Notes under the pieces: generated by a model
What the model was told of the DNA's origin: nothing
The model's input: only the letters and a program-made list of their open reading frames with translations
The model's database searches: none
Translations under genes and position numbers: made by a program
Assembly: GCA_034660995.1 (NCBI GenBank)
Contig: JAYEKL010000093.1
Coordinates: 1-9,199 of the forward strand
DNA length: 9,199 nucleotides
DNA from: JAYEKL01 sp034660995
GTDB lineage: Bacteria; Patescibacteriota; Minisyncoccia; JAHIHE01; JAGLIN01
Reading direction: 5' to 3'
Shown: piece after piece, positions 1-6,009 of the stretch
Numbering within the stretch: the first letter of the stretch is position 1
Layout of the letters: every line of letters begins with the position of its first letter

Positions 1-212
1 CATATACTGGTTGTACCGTACCTTCAGCTTTGAAGCCTCCTAATTGTAGCGATGATGGTAGTTATACACTTAATATTTCTTCTAATGGCGATGCATATGT
101 CGTTCATGCTGATTTATGCGCTGGAACAAATGACTGGTGTGTTGACAGCGAAGGAATATCAAGAAATCCTAGTGCCGCAGTTGGAGCTAGTGATACTGCA
201 TGTGGTTCGTAG
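1..212 (+). CDS. C-terminal end of a type IV pilin-like secreted protein (5' truncated by window edge)
   Basis: The frame is open from base 3 to the TAG at 210-212, so the gene begins before the window. About 69 residues remain. They are rich in Gly, Ser, Asn and Asp, with five cysteines and the segments YVVHADLC and WCVDSEG. The pilin at 1581-2000 has a comparable stretch (YCFSVTLNNGGSVCVDG), and CPR pilins often end in such a Cys-containing beta-rich domain. No membrane segment is visible in this part, and the N-terminal pilin helix would lie upstream. A TTG at 30 could serve as a start, but the reading frame continues 5' of it, so truncation is the simpler view. The pilin call is an inference from composition and the neighbouring pilin; another disulfide-rich secreted protein cannot be excluded. 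Confidence 0.6.
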   Translation, partial: YTGCTVPSALKPPNCSDDGSYTLNISSNGDAYVVHADLCAGTNDWCVDSEGISRNPSAAVGASDTACGS

Positions 213-240
213 ATTATAAAACCATTCAAAGCTAAAATAA

Positions 241-272
241 AAAAGAGTAAGTTTTTTGATTTACTCTTTTTT
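241..272 (+). terminator. Rho-independent-type terminator after the partial pilin gene
   Basis: An 11-bp perfect inverted repeat, 241-251 (aaaaagagtaa) with 262-272 (ttactcttttt), encloses a 10-nt loop. It begins 28 nt after the stop codon. The 3' arm ends in five T residues and the sequence after it is T-rich. The stem is AT-rich, so it is weaker than a textbook terminator, but position and shape fit. Confidence 0.65.
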
Positions 273-282
273 GATTATTTGA

Positions 283-288
283 TATAAT
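283..288 (+). promoter_or_regulatory. Consensus -10 box (TATAAT) just before the GT39-like gene
   Basis: TATAAT lies at 283-288, right after the terminator and 8 nt before the ATG at 297. A transcript starting 6-8 nt downstream of the box would begin almost at the start codon, so the mRNA would be nearly leaderless. No convincing -35 was found at 16-18 bp spacing. The call rests on the perfect -10 and its position between a terminator and a gene. Confidence 0.45.
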
Positions 289-296
289 TTATATGT

Positions 297-1571
297 ATGA
301 AAATATTTAAATCTATATTAAAAATAGAATCTGTAATTCTAATTGCAATAGCGGTAATTGGATATTTTTACATATCAATTGAGAATGAAATGAATCCAAT
401 TTTTAACTTTAGCGTTGATGAAGGATTATGGATAAGAAGATCTTATAACTATATAATTTTTTTAAAAAGCTTTGATTTTGTTTCAGCATTGCAAACAATT
501 CATCCTGGGATAACCGTAATGCTTTTTTCAGGCATATCTTTGCATTTTGTAGATTATTTATTTGGTATTAATGATTTTTATAAGAATTATTTTTCGGATC
601 TATATAAAATATCTTTTTCAGCTCCAATAATAATGTTTATGATTGTGTTTTTTTTTACTTTTTATAAAATATTAAGAAAGCTAAAATTTAATTATATAAT
701 TTCTTATATAATTTTAATATTTTTTTCAATAAAAGTATTTTATATAACAAACACAACTCCAACTGACAAATATCTTTCTATGTCGCTACTATTAAGTTTT
801 GGATTGTTGTTAATCTATGTAAACAAAGGATATAAAAACAGAAAATATTTATATTTAGCATCTTTTTTTGCGGCATTTGCCATTCTTAGTAAAATGTCCG
901 GTTTTATCTTATTACCATATTCAATATTTATTTTATTTTATTATTCTGCTCTGACAGAAAAAAATTATTATAAAATAATTGGAGATTCTTTTAAATATTT
1001 GATGTTTTTTGTTTTGTCCGCGGTATTAATATTTCCCGGTTTTTTGTTCAGTCCTTTTAGTAGTGTTAATAAAATTTTAAATACTGGAAATAACTTTTTA
1101 GTTTCAGGGCTTGGCAGTTCTGAAGTACATTTTACAGTTTCACAAAAAATAGTGGAATATTTTGGATTTTTTTTAATTGGTGGCTATAATGCAATTATAA
1201 CAGGATTTTTGATGGTGTTTATAATATTTTTTGCGCCCAAGTATTTTAAACGAGGTTTGAAAAATGATTATTCTGAGCAAAACTTATACTATAAAAATAT
1301 TTTAATCTTATTTTCATTCGCTCTCATTTATTTTATTTTCGTTATATTTTTTGCCAGTAGTATATTTTACAGATATTTAACACCCTCATTAATGATATTT
1401 GATATTGTCGCCGCAATTGGATTTTATGAGATTATTAAGTGGTATAAAAATAAATTTGCTTCAAAATCAAATATTAATAAAATTGCAGTTCAATTTATAA
1501 TAATTTTTTATATTTTCCAATTTTTTCAGTTGTATTTAATATCTCAATTTGTTGTTTTAATTAAAATTTAA
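297..1571 (+). CDS. Multi-pass membrane glycosyltransferase, GT39/PMT_2-like (GT-C fold)
   Basis: The 424-residue product is very hydrophobic, with about ten or more predicted membrane helices, starting at residues 12-28. The first outer loop carries an Asp-Glu pair (D41-E42, in VDEGLWIRRS) and then HPG at 69-71. This arrangement is typical of the family-39 / dolichyl-phosphate-mannose-protein mannosyltransferase group, where an acidic residue in the first loop is catalytic. A later segment, FAILSKMSGFILLP, resembles the GT39 pattern ILTKPTALLLLP. Such enzymes move a sugar from a polyprenyl-phosphate carrier to protein or lipid at the outer membrane face. The protein is shorter than many GT39 members and has no soluble C-terminal domain. 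It sits between two pilin-like genes and ends 9 nt before the next pilin, so co-transcription is likely and pilin glycosylation is a possible role. The gene is visibly more AT-rich than ligA or gatA. The exact substrate is unknown. Confidence 0.65.
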   Translation: MKIFKSILKIESVILIAIAVIGYFYISIENEMNPIFNFSVDEGLWIRRSYNYIIFLKSFDFVSALQTIHPGITVMLFSGISLHFVDYLFGINDFYKNYFSDLYKISFSAPIIMFMIVFFFTFYKILRKLKFNYIISYIILIFFSIKVFYITNTTPTDKYLSMSLLLSFGLLLIYVNKGYKNRKYLYLASFFAAFAILSKMSGFILLPYSIFILFYYSALTEKNYYKIIGDSFKYLMFFVLSAVLIFPGFLFSPFSSVNKILNTGNNFLVSGLGSSEVHFTVSQKIVEYFGFFLIGGYNAIITGFLMVFIIFFAPKYFKRGLKNDYSEQNLYYKNILILFSFALIYFIFVIFFASSIFYRYLTPSLMIFDIVAAIGFYEIIKWYKNKFASKSNINKIAVQFIIIFYIFQFFQLYLISQFVVLIKI

Positions 1572-1580
1572 TGATTAAAT

Positions 1581-2000
1581 ATGAATAAGAAAATCTATTT
1601 AAAAGATAAAGGTTTTACTTTAATTGAACTTTTAGTAGTAATCGCAATTATTGGTATTTTAGCGTCGATTGTTCTAGCTGATTTAAACAAAGCAAGAAAA
1701 AGCGCGAAAGATGTGGTAATAAAAAACGCTATAACAGAAAGCGCGAAAATAGCAGAAATTTTTTTTGATGATACTGGTGATTATGATCTGATTTGTAATG
1801 AACCGCAATTTGTTGTAGGAGGGGTTATTGAAAATTCAATCGTAGAAAAAGGAGGGTCATTTTCTTGTGGTGATACTGTTAACGGTTATTGTTTTTCGGT
1901 AACACTTAATAATGGTGGAAGTGTTTGTGTGGACGGATATAGGGAATTAAAATATGGTTTTGAGTGTGATGCGACGGGCAATGATATTGTATGTAATTAA
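1581..2000 (+). CDS. Type IV pilin / pseudopilin with class III signal peptide
   Basis: The 139-residue product starts with a short basic leader and the motif K-G-F-T-L-I-E-L. Prepilin peptidase should cut between G11 and F12, leaving the methylatable Phe at +1 and the conserved Glu at +5 (E16). Residues 12-34 form the hydrophobic pilin helix used for membrane storage and filament packing. The globular part has six cysteines (72, 96, 104, 116, 129, 138), which could form disulfides, and a C-terminal stretch like that of the partial protein at 1-212. It lies 9 nt downstream of the GT39-like gene, and its processing enzyme PilD is encoded next. Whether it is the major or a minor pilin cannot be told. 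No Shine-Dalgarno sequence precedes the ATG. Confidence 0.9.
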   Translation: MNKKIYLKDKGFTLIELLVVIAIIGILASIVLADLNKARKSAKDVVIKNAITESAKIAEIFFDDTGDYDLICNEPQFVVGGVIENSIVEKGGSFSCGDTVNGYCFSVTLNNGGSVCVDGYRELKYGFECDATGNDIVCN

Positions 2001-2009
2001 AATAAATTA

Positions 2010-2159
2010 TATAGGGTCTGCTGATTTTCTTATAATTCCCATCTAGAGAGGGGGTTGGGGGTGTGTTAAAAATCTTGTTACACACCCTCTTGTCCCTCTC
2101 TTCGAAAATACGGGGCGTGGCAAGAGGGGAATGATCGGTAAAAATCACCAGCCCCTATA
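2010..2159. repeat. 150-bp nested inverted repeat between the pilin and pilD
   Basis: The outer arms 2010-2028 and 2141-2159 are 19 nt long and complementary apart from two mismatches. Further in, 2035-2040 pairs with 2127-2132. Then 2045-2052 (agagaggg) pairs with 2094-2101 (ccctctct), and 2059-2066 (gggtgtgt) pairs with 2080-2087 (acacaccc) around a 13-nt loop. The G-rich core gggggttggggg resembles the repeat inserted in ligA at 4226-4253, so this may be a larger intergenic member of that repeat family. As RNA it would fold strongly and could separate pilin expression from pilD expression, which is inference. The remaining bases up to 2220 are plain AT-rich sequence with no recognisable gene. 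Confidence 0.65.
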
Positions 2160-2220
2160 AAAGTTGTAATTCAAGGCATTTGTAAATATCCAATATCTAA
2201 TTTCCTAATATTTTTCATTT

Positions 2221-3033
2221 ATGCTTTTATTTTATATTATAATTTTTGTTTTTGGTCTTATAATTGGCAGCTTTTTAAATGTAGTTATTTTTAGATTGGA
2301 GAATGGAGAGAAAATAGTAAATGACAGATCAAAATGCTTGCATTGCAAGCATTTTTTGGGATGGTATGATTTAATTCCAGTTTTGAGTTTTATACTTTTG
2401 AAAAGAAAATGTCGATATTGTGGGCGTTCTATTTCTATTCAATATCCGTTAGTAGAATTAGGAACAGGAATTTTATTTATGATGATTATGATGATTATGA
2501 ATTATGAATCAGGAATTATGAATCAGGAGTTACTTTCTACTTTTTACTTTCTACTCATTGCTTCAGCTTTAATTGTTATTTTTGTTTATGATCTAAAACA
2601 TTATATTATCCCTGATAAAGTAATTTATCCGGCAATTGTCATAACTTTTATTTACAGGATGTTCGAAATTTTAAAATTTAATCATTCGGATTTGATTGGA
2701 ATTTTAAACCAAATTTTATATCTTCTTTTTCCTGCTGTTTTGGCAGGAGGATTTTTTTATGCCATAGTTGTTATTACCAAGGGCAAGGGTATGGGCGGGG
2801 GTGATATAAAATTGGGATTTTTGATGGGATTAATACTTGGTTGGCCGTTAGTTTTAGTCGCTTTATTTCTATCTTTTATTATTGGATCAGTGGTTGGAAT
2901 ATTTTTAGTATTTGCTGGTAATAAAAAAATGAAAAGTATGATTCCATTCGGACCATTTTTGGTTCTTGGAACTTTTATATCATTGTTTTGGGGAGAAAGA
3001 ATTATGAAATGGTATCTGAATCTATTACATTAA
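2221..3033 (+). CDS. pilD: Prepilin peptidase / leader peptidase (A24 aspartic protease)
   Basis: The 270-residue polytopic protein cleaves the leader of type IV prepilins at the inner membrane and usually methylates the new N-terminus. The N-terminus has the family signature GSFLNVVIFRL (residues 16-26). A zinc-type loop follows with two CxxC pairs, C39/C42 and C64/C67, then QYPLVEL (74-80). The two catalytic aspartates are D124 in YDLKHYIIPD and D195 in the GxGMGGGDIKLG motif. IPFGPFL (241-247) closes the family core. Length is normal. Between QYPLVEL and the first catalytic Asp there is an extra segment coded by 14-bp tandem repeats (residues about 94-113). The pilin just upstream is a likely substrate. 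The stop codon overlaps the first bases of the identical repeat copy that follows. Confidence 0.93.
   Translation: MLLFYIIIFVFGLIIGSFLNVVIFRLENGEKIVNDRSKCLHCKHFLGWYDLIPVLSFILLKRKCRYCGRSISIQYPLVELGTGILFMMIMMIMNYESGIMNQELLSTFYFLLIASALIVIFVYDLKHYIIPDKVIYPAIVITFIYRMFEILKFNHSDLIGILNQILYLLFPAVLAGGFFYAIVVITKGKGMGGGDIKLGFLMGLILGWPLVLVALFLSFIIGSVVGIFLVFAGNKKMKSMIPFGPFLVLGTFISLFWGERIMKWYLNLLH
2501..2557 (+). repeat. Two pairs of 14-bp tandem repeats inside pilD
   Basis: attatgaatcagga occurs at 2501-2514 and again at 2515-2528. Next, ttactttctacttt (2530-2543) is followed by a near copy at 2544-2557 (12 of 14 bases match). The region encodes residues about 94-113 of PilD, in the loop between the zinc-type loop region and the helix carrying D124. 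It stays in frame and looks like a repeat-derived expansion. Confidence 0.7.
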
Positions 3034-3464
3034 ATTGTCAAATTGTCCTATTGTCAAATTGTCATTATGAATAAAAAATTCTTACAATTAAATGACATTT
3101 CCGCTTATAAAACATCTTTTGCTCTTTCAAATTATGTTTGGAATATAGCGATAAAGTGGAATTATTCTTTAAGAAAAACAGTCGGTGATCAATTTATTAG
3201 ATCAGTAGATTCAATTTCGGCTAATATCGCGGAAGGATTTGGAAGATATAATAAAAAAGATAAAATTCGTTTTTATAGAATAAGTTTCGGGTCTTTGAGC
3301 GAATCATTGGATTGGAATGAAAAAGCAAAAGTTAGAAAACTTTTAAAAGATGATGAATACCGGTATATTTTCAAAGAATTAAAACAATTACAAAAAGACA
3401 TAAACAATCTTATAAATTTTACTAATGAAAAACTGTCAATTTGACAATAGGACAATTTGACAAT
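3030..3464 (+). mobile_element. Four-helix-bundle element, copy 1 (435 bp, inverted-repeat bounded)
   Basis: Every base of 3030-3464 matches 6320-6754, and the identity stops abruptly at both ends. The terminal inverted repeat is 28 bp and perfect (3034-3061 with 3437-3464). The left arm is four tandem octamers: aaattgtc, aaattgtc, ctattgtc, aaattgtc (3032-3063). The right arm has the complementary modules. The only gene inside is the four-helix-bundle ORF, whose ATG lies 5 nt after the left arm and whose TGA lies in the right arm. As RNA the arms would form a 28-bp duplex around a 375-nt loop, as in the intervening sequences of 23S rRNA, but here the element sits between pilD and ligA. No target-site duplication is evident. 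Both copies are preceded by ttaa. No transposase is present, so how it moves is unknown. Confidence 0.8.
3067..3444 (+). CDS. Four-helix-bundle protein, 23S rRNA intervening-sequence protein (IVP/S23) family, copy 1
   Basis: The 125-residue product has the family core QFIRSVDSISANIAEGFGR (a QxxRSxxSIxANIAEGxGR pattern), then a helix containing RFYRISFGSLSESLDW, and two more charged helices. This is the pattern of proteins coded inside 23S rRNA intervening sequences (Pfam 23S_rRNA_IVP; TIGR02436 four helix bundle protein). The Avd accessory protein of diversity-generating retroelements shares this fold. Their molecular role is poorly known; Avd binds nucleic acid and reverse transcriptase as a pentamer. 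I chose ATG 3067, because the earlier in-frame TTG at 3043 would translate the inverted-repeat arm. The stop TGA lies inside the right arm. There is no rRNA gene or reverse transcriptase in the window. The product is identical to that at 6357-6734. Confidence 0.88.
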   Translation: MNKKFLQLNDISAYKTSFALSNYVWNIAIKWNYSLRKTVGDQFIRSVDSISANIAEGFGRYNKKDKIRFYRISFGSLSESLDWNEKAKVRKLLKDDEYRYIFKELKQLQKDINNLINFTNEKLSI

Positions 3465-3494
3465 TATTGTATATAAATACAATCAATTTTTTAT

Positions 3495-5681
3495 ATGAAT
3501 AAAGCAAAAGCAGCACAACGAATAAATAAACTTAAAAAAGAGATAAATCATCATCGCTATCTTTATCATGTTTTAGATAAACAGGAAATTTCTGATGCGG
3601 CGCTTGATTCATTAAAGCACGAGCTTGATAAGCTGGAATTTTTGTATCCAGAATTTATAACGCCAGATTCTCCAACGCAAAGAATTGGAGGGAAGCCATT
3701 GGATAAATTTGAGAAAGTTGATCACAAGGTTAGACAGTGGTCTTTTAATGATGCGTTTGAGAAAGAGGAAATTGTTGATTTTGAAAAAAGAGTAAAAAAA
3801 ATTCTCATAGAAGGAGGGGAGAGTAATAATATTACTTTGGATTATACTTGCGAGCTTAAGATTGATGGTTTGCATGTTGTTTTAGAATATGAAAATGGGA
3901 TTTTAAAAATTGGAGCGACAAGAGGAGATGGTAAGATTGGAGAAAATGTAACGCAGAATTTGAAAACGATTGAAAGTATCCCGCTTAAAATAGAAAAAAA
4001 TATAAATATTATTGTTGAAGGAGAGGTGTTTATGTCAAAAGATGTTTTTGAAAAGTTGAATAAGAAGAGAATAAAAAAAGACGAACCTCCTTTTGCTAAT
4101 CCGCGAAATGCCGCCGCTGGCGCCATTAGACAGCTTGATTCTAAGATTGTAAAAGAAAGAAAGCTGGATTGTTTTATTTATGATTTATCGTGGATGAAAT
4201 CTTTCTTATCGGGAGGGTTAAATTTCCCCCCTGACAAGGGGGGTTGGGGGGGGTTGAAACTTCCAAAAACTCAGTCTGAAGAATTGAAATTATTAAAAAA
4301 ATTAAAATTTAAAGTAAATAAATTTTGGAAATATTGTCAAAGCGTAGAAGAAATTTTTGAGTTCTATGACTATTGGAAGAAACATAAAGATAAGGAAAAC
4401 TATTGGATAGACGGAGTTGTTGTAAAGCTGAACAATATTAACCGGCAAAAGAAAGTTGGACACACTGGAAAAGCTCCTCGTTGGGCGATTGCTTACAAAT
4501 TTCCGGCAGAACAAACAACTACTATTGTTGAAGATATAAAAGTTCAGATTGGAAGAACAGGGGCATTAACGCCGGTAGCTCATTTAATACCTGTTAGTAT
4601 TGCCGGTTCAACTGTTTCTAGGGCGACTCTTCATAATGAAGACGAAATAAAGCGACTAGATGTGAAAATTGGTGATACCGTGGTAATTCAAAAAGCAGGA
4701 GATATAATTCCTGAAATAGTAAGTGTTGTAAAAGGATTAAGAGATGGAAAAGAAAAAAAATTTACAATGCCTAAAAAATGTCCAAACTGTGGAATGGAAA
4801 TTGTAAAACCAGAAGGAGAAGTAGCTTGTTATTGTTTAAACAAAAATTGTTTTGCGATTGAACTTAGAAGATTATCTCATTTTGTAAGTAAAAAAGCTTT
4901 TAATATAGATGGTTTTGGTCCGAATAAAATTAAGCAACTTGTGGATGAAGGAATTATTTCAAATTTTTCTGATATATTTGAGCTTAAAAAAGGTGATTTT
5001 GAATCATTGGAAAGATTTGCGGAAAAATCAACAGACAATTTAATCAAAGCGATTGAGGAAAGTAAGAAAATAACACTTGGAAAATTTATTTTTGCCTTAG
5101 GTATTAGACATGTTGGTGAAGAAACAGCGATACTATTAAGCAAAGAAATTATTAATTCAATGACAGTTTTCTCTAAGAGCGAACAACAGCGTCTTGGACA
5201 AAAAAAATGGAAAAATGGAAAAATGGGAAATTATTCAAATTCAAAAAGTGAACTTAAAAATGTTTTATGGTTGAATGTTTTGGCGAATTATTCTGTCGAG
5301 AATTTAGCAGAAATTAATGGAATTGGCGAAACAGTAGCTGAGAGCGTTGTTGATTATTTTTCTGATCAGAAAAATCTGGCAATAATAGATAAATTATTAA
5401 AACTAGGAGTAGAAATAAAAAATGAGACGAGTGTGTCTGAAATAGCAGTGACTCAAAAATTAAAAGGATTATCTTTTGTTTTAACTGGAACTATGAAGAT
5501 TTTAAGTCGTGATATTGCCAAAGAAAAAATCCGTACTTTAGGAGGAAATATTTCTTCTTCAGTTTCTAAAAATACTAGTTATGTTGTTGTTGGAGAAAAG
5601 CCAGGGAGCAAACTTAAAAAAGCAGAAGAACTGGGAGTAAAGGTAATTAACGAGGATGAATTTTTAAAGATGATAGAATAA
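3495..5681 (+). CDS. ligA: NAD+-dependent DNA ligase LigA, with two in-frame insertions
   Basis: This essential enzyme seals nicks with NAD+ as AMP donor. The 728 residues are longer than E. coli LigA (671). Order of parts: domain Ia (HHRYLYHVLD...ISDAALD, about 19-38); adenylation domain with catalytic K122 in ELKIDG, TRGDG (142-146), NPRNAAAG (202-209), K311 in DGVVVKLN and K335 in YKFP; OB fold with GRTGALTPVA (353-362); zinc finger C429, C432, C447, C452; helix-hairpin-helix region (about 456-624); BRCT domain (about 655-728). The extra length comes largely from residues about 236-257, which contain PPDKGGWGG from a palindromic repeat, and from about 563-594 between HhH motifs. The Tyr that follows the conserved Asp in E. 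coli (Y35, NMN site) is Leu37 here. All adenylation residues I checked are present, so it is probably active. ATG 3495 fits the domain start. No Shine-Dalgarno sequence is visible. Confidence 0.97.
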   Translation: MNKAKAAQRINKLKKEINHHRYLYHVLDKQEISDAALDSLKHELDKLEFLYPEFITPDSPTQRIGGKPLDKFEKVDHKVRQWSFNDAFEKEEIVDFEKRVKKILIEGGESNNITLDYTCELKIDGLHVVLEYENGILKIGATRGDGKIGENVTQNLKTIESIPLKIEKNINIIVEGEVFMSKDVFEKLNKKRIKKDEPPFANPRNAAAGAIRQLDSKIVKERKLDCFIYDLSWMKSFLSGGLNFPPDKGGWGGLKLPKTQSEELKLLKKLKFKVNKFWKYCQSVEEIFEFYDYWKKHKDKENYWIDGVVVKLNNINRQKKVGHTGKAPRWAIAYKFPAEQTTTIVEDIKVQIGRTGALTPVAHLIPVSIAGSTVSRATLHNEDEIKRLDVKIGDTVVIQKAGDIIPEIVSVVKGLRDGKEKKFTMPKKCPNCGMEIVKPEGEVACYCLNKNCFAIELRRLSHFVSKKAFNIDGFGPNKIKQLVDEGIISNFSDIFELKKGDFESLERFAEKSTDNLIKAIEESKKITLGKFIFALGIRHVGEETAILLSKEIINSMTVFSKSEQQRLGQKKWKNGKMGNYSNSKSELKNVLWLNVLANYSVENLAEINGIGETVAESVVDYFSDQKNLAIIDKLLKLGVEIKNETSVSEIAVTQKLKGLSFVLTGTMKILSRDIAKEKIRTLGGNISSSVSKNTSYVVVGEKPGSKLKKAEELGVKVINEDEFLKMIE
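4226..4253 (+). repeat. G/C-run palindromic repeat inserted in frame in ligA
   Basis: Six C (4226-4231), a 6-nt loop tgacaa, six G (4238-4243), then tt and eight G (4246-4253) form a strong hairpin in an otherwise AT-rich gene. It encodes FPPDKGGWGG (residues 244-253). Compared with E. coli LigA, the insertion falls in a loop late in the adenylation domain, before the segment corresponding to KLPKTQSEELKLL. The intergenic repeat at 2045-2101 shares the G-run, tt, G-run core. Confidence 0.75.
5205..5228 (+). repeat. Three tandem octamers in the LigA HhH insertion
   Basis: aaatggaa, aaatggaa and aaatggga follow each other without a gap and encode part of KKWKNGKMGN. The segment belongs to a Lys/Asn/Gly-rich insertion of about 30 residues (563-594) that E. 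coli LigA lacks. Confidence 0.55.
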
Positions 5682-5751
5682 ATATTGTTGTCTAATATCA
5701 ATAATTATGCTATTTTTATAGTATAGTGGTATTACTTTAAATTTCCCTGTC

Positions 5752-5772
5752 ATTCTGAATTTAGTTCAGAAT
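5752..5772. repeat. Small intergenic palindrome (attctgaa / ttcagaat)
   Basis: The 8-bp arms 5752-5759 and 5765-5772 surround a 5-nt loop. It is the first of several related palindromes in the 328-bp gap between ligA and gatC (5682-6009). The first 70 bases of that gap are AT-rich and show no clear gene or terminator. Confidence 0.65.
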
Positions 5773-5823
5773 CTACGGTATATTAAATCAAAATTAACCT
5801 ACAAATCACAGACTAGTTGTAAT

Positions 5824-5957
5824 AGTCAAAAGATCCTGAAACAAGTTCAGGATGACAGGTACGTATAGCGTAGTAGTCAAAAGATCCTGAATCCGCCAGC
5901 TGGCGGATCAGAGCCTGTTCTGAATTCAGTTCAGGAATGACATTGTTCAGAATGACA
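5824..5957. repeat. Composite of two related palindromic repeat units
   Basis: agtcaaaagatcctgaa occurs at 5824-5840 and again at 5875-5891. In the first unit, atcctgaa (5833-5840) pairs with ttcaggat (5846-5853) around a 5-nt loop, and gatgaca follows. In the second unit the two arms are pushed apart by extra sequence that includes the 18-bp perfect palindrome at 5891-5908 and the palindrome ctgaattcag at 5920-5929. It then closes with ttcaggaatgaca. This looks like one repeat inserted into another. The last part repeats ttcagaatgaca (5946-5957). Confidence 0.65.
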
Positions 5958-5980
5958 AATTGGTAAATTTAGAATATTAT
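5952..5980 (+). promoter_or_regulatory. Possible sigma70-type promoter for gatC
   Basis: ATGACA (5952-5957, five of six bases of TTGACA) is followed after 17 bp by TATTAT (5975-5980). A start near 5987 would give a leader of about 23 nt before the gatC ATG. The -35 hexamer is the end of the palindromic repeat, so a repeat may have supplied half of the promoter. In AT-rich sequence such matches also arise by chance. Confidence 0.35.
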
Positions 5981-6009
5981 CACTGTATTTGACTATAACT
6001 TTTAAAAAA

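Noticed and set aside
1906..2148. 80-codon ORF on the minus strand over the pilin end and the intergenic hairpin
   Set aside because: It overlaps a clear pilin gene and a palindromic repeat, and its translation is His/Pro-rich with no family pattern. It is a shadow frame.
3043..3066. TTG start giving an N-terminal extension MSYCQIVI for the four-helix protein (same at 6333)
   Set aside because: The extension is only the translation of the inverted-repeat arm. The ATG just inside the arm gives a normal family length.
3032..3464. CRISPR array or rho-independent terminator as an explanation of the octamer arms
   Set aside because: The repeats are 8 bp without spacers, are mirrored around a gene, and lack a T-run, so neither fits.
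3457..3477. Outward promoter made by the right arm TTGACA (3457-3462) with tataaa (3472-3477) before ligA
   Set aside because: The spacer is only 9 bp, and no good -10 lies 16-18 bp from the TTGACA in either copy.
3842..4126. Minus-strand ORFs inside ligA (also 3612-3875, 4302-4514, 4877-5143)
   Set aside because: All lie antisense to well-conserved LigA domains and show no coding features of their own.
5688..5722. Promoter or terminator right after ligA (TATAGT at 5717-5722; ctat/atag pairing)
   Set aside because: No matching -35 at proper spacing and only a 4-bp stem, so neither is supported in this AT-rich stretch.
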